Source of the DNA: Lentisphaeria bacterium UBA1829
GTDB lineage: Bacteria; Verrucomicrobiota; Lentisphaeria; Victivallales; UBA1829
Direction of reading: 5' to 3'
NCBI GenBank assembly: GCA_002338895.1
Contig: DDJH01000101.1
Location: 13,686-21,650, forward strand
DNA: 7,965 nucleotides
Below the pieces are notes generated by a model that was not told where the DNA came from, did not search any database, and worked only from the letters and a program-made list of their open reading frames with translations. The translations under genes and the position numbers were made by a program. This document shows positions 4,639 to 7,965 of this stretch, one piece after another. Within the stretch, counting starts at the first letter, position 1. Each line of letters starts with the position of its first letter.

Positions 4639-6663
4639 ATGTCATCAGCAAAAACGATAAAGGTCAAAGATCTTGCCGGCAAGTACGGTCTGTCGCCGAA
4701 AGATGTTATCCGCGAACTGAACGAACAGGGTTTTGATGACGTAAAAAGCGCATCTTCCGCCATTCCCGCCGATGCTCTGGAGATCGTGGAACTCTATTTT
4801 GAGGACTATGTCGCCAAGCGCAAGGGCGCCGGACGTAAGAATGCCCGGGGCGGGGAAAGTTCGGGCGCATCCGCTCTGAAGAAAGCTGAAATTGCTCCGC
4901 CGGTGGTGGTGAAGGCCCTGGCGGAAGCTCTCGGGAAGAAGCCGAACGAGGTGGTCAGCGGTCTGATGCAGATGAACGTGCTTGCCAGCATCAATCAGAC
5001 CGTCGCGCCGGAGGTGGCGATCGAATATGCGAAGAAGTGCGGAATCGAGCTGACGGTCGGCGCGAAGGAGAAGGAGCCCAAGCCGGAGACCGCGGAGGAT
5101 ACGGATCATCCCGAGGATTTTGAATATCAGGATGATCCGAAGGATCTTGTGCCGCGCTGTCCGATTGTGACCTTCATGGGGCATGTCGACCACGGGAAGA
5201 CCTCTCTGCAGGACCGGATCCGCAAGACCGATATTGCTGGAGGGGAGGCCGGAGGTATCACGCAGCATATCGGTGCGTCGGTGGTCAATCTCAACGGCAA
5301 GATGATCACGTTTGTCGATACACCGGGGCACGAGGCGTTTACCGCGATGCGCGCCCGGGGCGCCAATGTGACGGATATCGTTGTGCTCGTGGTCGCCGCC
5401 GACGACGGATTCATGCCGCAGACCATCGAGGCGATGAATCACGCGAAAGCCGCCGGAGTGCCGATTATCGTGGCCATCAACAAGATGGATCTGCCGGATG
5501 CCAATGCGGACAAGGTCCTGCTTCATATGCAGCAGAACAATCTGACGTCGGAGGACTGGGGCGGCAATGTCGCGGCGATTCGCGTCTCCGCCAAGACCGG
5601 AGAGGGAATTCAGGATCTGCTCGAACGCATTCTTCTGGAAGCGGAGATGCTGGAATTGAAGGCGAATCCGAAACGTCCGGGAATGGCGTATGTTCTGGAA
5701 TCCCAGCTGGAGCAGGGATTCGGGCCGACCGCCAATATCGTGGTGAAAAACGGTACGATCAAGATCGGGGACCCGATCCTTTGCGGAGAGTACTGGGGCA
5801 AAGTGAAGAATCTGACCGACTGCCGGGGGCAGCGTGTGAAATCCGCCGGACCCGGAACCCCGGTCAAGGTGGCGGGGCTGAGCGGCGTGCCGGAAGCCGG
5901 AACACGTCTGGTGGTCTGCTCCTCCGAACACCACGCCAAGGAGCTCGCGGAAGAGCGGGCGGAGAAGAAACGGGAAGAGCAGCTGCTGCACAGCAACGCG
6001 TCCGGAACGAGTCTGGAGGATCTCTTCAGCAAGATGGAGTCGGACAAGAAACAGTCGCTCTGCGTGGTGCTGAAGGCGGATGTGAATGGATCGTGCGAGG
6101 CGATTGCAGAGTCGTTCAAGAAGCTGCCGTCCGATAAGATTTCGATCAACGTGGTGCATTCCGGAGTCGGTGCGATTACGGAGAATGATGTGCTGCTTGC
6201 CGCGTCGTCGCACGGAATTGTGGTCGGATTCCATGTCCGCGTGAATCCGGGCGTGAACGCTCTGGCGAAGAAGGAAAATGTGGAGATCCGTCTTTACAGC
6301 ATCATCTATGAGCTGATCGAGGATATCACCGATGCGCTGACCGGGCGCCTGGAGCCCGAAAAACGGGAAAAGGAACTCGGAGTGGCAAAGATTCTGCAGA
6401 TTTTCGAGCTCTCCAAAGGACCGAAGGTCTGCGGATGCGTGGTGGAGAAGGGCGTCGTGAAGGTCGGTGCGAAGGCGCGGGTGTTCCGCCGCGGCGAACT
6501 GATCTTCAATGGAGAGGTGCGTTCCCTGCGCCGTTTCCAGGATGATGTCCGCGAAGTGAAGCAGGGACTCGAGTGCGGAATCAAGCTGGACAACTTCGCA
6601 GATTTCGATGTCAATGACGTGATTCAGATTTACGATATTGAACTGAAAAAGGCGTCGCTGTAA
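4639..6663 (+). CDS. infB: Translation initiation factor IF-2
   Basis: The 674-residue GTPase places initiator fMet-tRNA on the 30S subunit and promotes 50S joining. Two small IF2-N domains are seen at about 5-54 ([20 protein letters not shown]) and 86-138 ([19 protein letters not shown]), then an acidic linker. The G domain has G1 GHVDHGKT (181-188), switch [10 protein letters not shown] (205-213, Thr208), G3 DTPGHEAF (227-234, catalytic His231), G4 NKMD (281-284) and G5 SAK (317-319). Domain II follows (about 350-430), then a charged helix rich in Glu/Lys (about 437-455), domain III, and the C-terminal fMet-tRNA-binding C2 domain, ending about 670. All GTPase motifs are intact. The protein is shorter than E. 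coli IF-2 (890) because it has little of the long charged N-terminal spacer. GGAGG lies 9 nt before the ATG. It lies 30 nt after nusA. Confidence 0.98.
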   Translation: MSSAKTIKVKDLAGKYGLSPKDVIRELNEQGFDDVKSASSAIPADALEIVELYFEDYVAKRKGAGRKNARGGESSGASALKKAEIAPPVVVKALAEALGKKPNEVVSGLMQMNVLASINQTVAPEVAIEYAKKCGIELTVGAKEKEPKPETAEDTDHPEDFEYQDDPKDLVPRCPIVTFMGHVDHGKTSLQDRIRKTDIAGGEAGGITQHIGASVVNLNGKMITFVDTPGHEAFTAMRARGANVTDIVVLVVAADDGFMPQTIEAMNHAKAAGVPIIVAINKMDLPDANADKVLLHMQQNNLTSEDWGGNVAAIRVSAKTGEGIQDLLERILLEAEMLELKANPKRPGMAYVLESQLEQGFGPTANIVVKNGTIKIGDPILCGEYWGKVKNLTDCRGQRVKSAGPGTPVKVAGLSGVPEAGTRLVVCSSEHHAKELAEERAEKKREEQLLHSNASGTSLEDLFSKMESDKKQSLCVVLKADVNGSCEAIAESFKKLPSDKISINVVHSGVGAITENDVLLAASSHGIVVGFHVRVNPGVNALAKKENVEIRLYSIIYELIEDITDALTGRLEPEKREKELGVAKILQIFELSKGPKVCGCVVEKGVVKVGAKARVFRRGELIFNGEVRSLRRFQDDVREVKQGLECGIKLDNFADFDVNDVIQIYDIELKKASL

Positions 6664-6681
6664 CACAAGAGCCGGAGAGAG

Positions 6682-6701
6682 GTCTGCGCGTTTGCGCAGA
6701 C
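6682..6701 (+). repeat. Hairpin in the infB-rbfA gap
   Basis: GTCTGCGC (6682-6689) and GCGCAGAC (6694-6701) form a perfect 8-bp stem closed by a GTTT loop. No T tract follows, so it is not an intrinsic terminator. It begins 18 nt after the infB stop. A second small stem, CCGG-ATA-CCGG (6708-6718), lies just before the rbfA ribosome binding site. Possible roles are mRNA processing or stability, or tuning of rbfA translation. Confidence 0.6.
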
Positions 6702-6721
6702 TGCGTCCCGGATACCGGAAC

Positions 6722-6727
6722 AGGAGG
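6722..6727 (+). promoter_or_regulatory. Ribosome binding site deciding the rbfA start
   Basis: AGGAGG lies 1 nt before an ATG at 6729 and 7 nt before an ATG at 6735. Only the second spacing is workable for initiation, so the protein is taken to start at 6735, two codons later than the longest frame. Confidence 0.8.
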
Positions 6728-6734
6728 AATGCGG

Positions 6735-7100
6735 ATGGCTTTTGCACCCGATCGAATTGCACGCGTGAACGAGATCCTCAAACGGGAAATCGCTCTGATA
6801 CTGGAAAAAGAGAACATCGCACGGACTGGGACTCTGATTTCGATTACCAAGGTTCAGTGCTCGTCCTGCCTGAAAAATGCGACGGTGTATGTGAGCGTCT
6901 ATGGAGGCGGGCCGACCGCGGAACGGGAGGTCATGAAGCTCCTGGAAAGCAAACGCGCCCTGATTCAGAAACGGATCGCAGGAACGATCATTCTCAAATA
7001 TACGCCTGTTCTCCGTTTTACTCCGGATCGGAATCTGGAGGAGGGGGACCGGGTGCTCAATATTCTTCGCTCTCTTGAAGAAGAAGAGGGGGAGCGCTGA
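6735..7100 (+). CDS. rbfA: 30S ribosome-binding factor RbfA
   Basis: The 121-residue protein belongs to the RbfA family, a single KH-type domain that binds immature 30S subunits and helps mature the 16S rRNA 5' end, with importance in cold growth. Typical features are the N-terminal helix RIARVNEILKREIALIL (8-24), a strand TLISITKVQC (33-42), NATVYVSVYG (48-57) and the C-terminal signature TPVLRFTPDRNLEEGDRV (90-107). The tail is acidic (LEEEEGER). Length is normal for the family. The gene lies 71 nt after infB, as in many bacteria, and its TGA overlaps the next start codon, so the two are probably translationally coupled. The start at 6735 is set by the ribosome binding site. Confidence 0.93.
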   Translation: MAFAPDRIARVNEILKREIALILEKENIARTGTLISITKVQCSSCLKNATVYVSVYGGGPTAEREVMKLLESKRALIQKRIAGTIILKYTPVLRFTPDRNLEEGDRVLNILRSLEEEEGER

Positions 7101-7965
7101 TGGATTCCGCGTTTCTTGCGGCACTGCGCACGGCGGAACGGATTCTGATTGCAACCCACGAACGGCCCGACGGAGATGCGATCGGTTCGCTCAGCGCGGC
7201 TCTTGGAATTCTGCGCGACAACGGATTTCATGCGTATGGGATTCTGCCTTCCCCGGTTCCTGATTTTTATGCGTCGTTTCTGCCGAAGGAGGGGATTGTT
7301 GCATCGGGAGAGGGGATCGCGGCGGATGTTTTCCTTGTTGTGGACTGTTCCAACAGCAAACGGATCGCGGCAGCGGGATATCCGATCGACAACTGTCCGA
7401 CGGTCATCAATGTCGATCACCATCCCGACAATGAGCACTTCGGCACGCTGACGCTTTTGAATCCTTCCGCGGCAGCCACCGCACAGGAGCTGTATTCGCT
7501 GTTCCGCGAGGCCGGATTTCACATTTCCGCAGAGAATGCGACCCGTCTTCTCCTGGGGCTGATTACCGACAGCGGCTGTTTCCGGTTCGACAACACCGAT
7601 GCCGCGGCACTGCGTGCGGCCGCGGATCTGCTGGATCTGGGGGCGGATCATCACCGGATCATTCTTTCGGCATTCAGTTCGCGTCCGGAAAACCTGGTCC
7701 GTCTGGAAGCGGAGCTCGGATCGAAGCATCTGAAGACGGCGCTGGGGGGGCGTTTCGCGTGGATCGTGCTGGATCCGGAGGTTTTGAATCGTTTCGGAGT
7801 CGAGGTTCGCAACACGGAATCGCTGATCGAAATTCCACGCAACATCGCGGGCGTGGAGTTTGCCGCCGTGCTGCGTCCGGAAAACGGGGGATACAAACTT
7901 TCGCTCCGCGCAAAAAACGCGCCGTATTCGGCGGGACGGATTGCACGGCGTCTCAACGGCGGCGG
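7100..7965 (+). CDS. nrnA: DHH-family phosphoesterase, NrnA-like oligoribonuclease/pAp phosphatase (3' end outside the window)
   Basis: The frame starts at the ATG of a TGATG overlap with rbfA and stays open to the right edge, giving 288 codons, so it is cut at its 3' end. GAGGGGGAG lies just upstream as a ribosome binding site. DHH motifs are in order: motif I THERPDGDAIGS (19-30, Asp24 and Asp26), motif II VVDCSN (80-85, Asp82), motif III NVDHHPDNEHFG (104-115, Asp106-His107-His108), motif IV LITDSGCFRF (154-163, Asp157). These are manganese ligands in the family. The DHHA1 domain begins after about 215 and is interrupted at LNGG, just where the conserved GGGH substrate-binding motif would fall. 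NrnA degrades 2-5 nt RNAs and converts pAp to AMP. It commonly follows rbfA and precedes truB in other bacteria. Assignment as NrnA rather than another DHH/DHHA1 member rests on length, motifs and context. Confidence 0.88.
   Translation, partial: MDSAFLAALRTAERILIATHERPDGDAIGSLSAALGILRDNGFHAYGILPSPVPDFYASFLPKEGIVASGEGIAADVFLVVDCSNSKRIAAAGYPIDNCPTVINVDHHPDNEHFGTLTLLNPSAAATAQELYSLFREAGFHISAENATRLLLGLITDSGCFRFDNTDAAALRAAADLLDLGADHHRIILSAFSSRPENLVRLEAELGSKHLKTALGGRFAWIVLDPEVLNRFGVEVRNTESLIEIPRNIAGVEFAAVLRPENGGYKLSLRAKNAPYSAGRIARRLNGG

Noticed and set aside
4645..6762. Open frame of 705 codons on the minus strand opposite infB
   Set aside because: It is antisense to IF-2, whose motifs are complete. 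The translated product is rich in His, Arg and Leu with no family resemblance and is a codon-bias shadow.
6965..7729. Open frame of 254 codons on the minus strand opposite rbfA/nrnA
   Set aside because: It crosses two real genes in antisense and has Arg-rich, low-information sequence. The plus-strand frame from 7100 carries all DHH motifs.
7744..7750. Run of seven Gs in the nrnA-like gene as a frameshift or slippage site
   Set aside because: The frame remains correct through the run (Leu-Gly-Gly-Arg) and conserved DHHA1-type sequence continues after it, so there is no sign of a frameshift or a sequencing error.

Overview
The window is bacterial chromosomal DNA of moderately high G+C (roughly 55-60% by eye). 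It joins the edge of an accessory, carbohydrate-related region to a core transcription/translation operon. The organism cannot be fixed from sequence alone. The combination of a secreted SIAE-type sialate/carbohydrate O-acetylesterase, an AraC regulator and the style of the NusA, IF-2 and bS20 proteins is compatible with a gut-type member of the PVC group, perhaps Lentisphaerota/Victivallales. This is an inference of moderate-to-low confidence.

Left part (1-2580): the 3' end of an AraC/XylS-family regulator runs in from the left edge on the + strand. It converges on a minus-strand gene for an exported O-acetylesterase of about 685 residues, which has a signal peptide, an SGNH/SASA catalytic core and a galactose-binding-like insert. 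That gene has a clear extended -10 promoter at its right end and a rho-independent terminator at 371-407.

Middle (2580-3345): rpsT (bS20) is a single-gene unit with its own extended -10 promoter and a strong intrinsic terminator. A third extended -10 promoter then starts the nusA operon. About 110 nt of leader lie between that start and nusA. The leader holds two overlapping hairpins and then a 16-bp perfect palindrome followed by a T-rich tract, which is a textbook intrinsic terminator placed before nusA. This is the most interesting signal in the window, because it suggests attenuation of the operon, plausibly by NusA itself.

Right part (3346-7965): nusA, infB, rbfA and a DHH-family phosphoesterase (nrnA-like, cut by the right edge) follow in the same direction with short gaps (30 nt, 71 nt, then a TGATG overlap), and are probably cotranscribed. 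Together they supply a transcription elongation/termination factor, initiation factor IF-2, a 30S maturation factor and a nanoRNA/pAp-degrading enzyme. rimP, which commonly precedes nusA, is absent here.

I found no mobile element, CRISPR array, tRNA, rRNA or evident novel multi-gene system. The notable observations concern leader RNA structure, start-site choice and a few unusual residues at conserved motifs.
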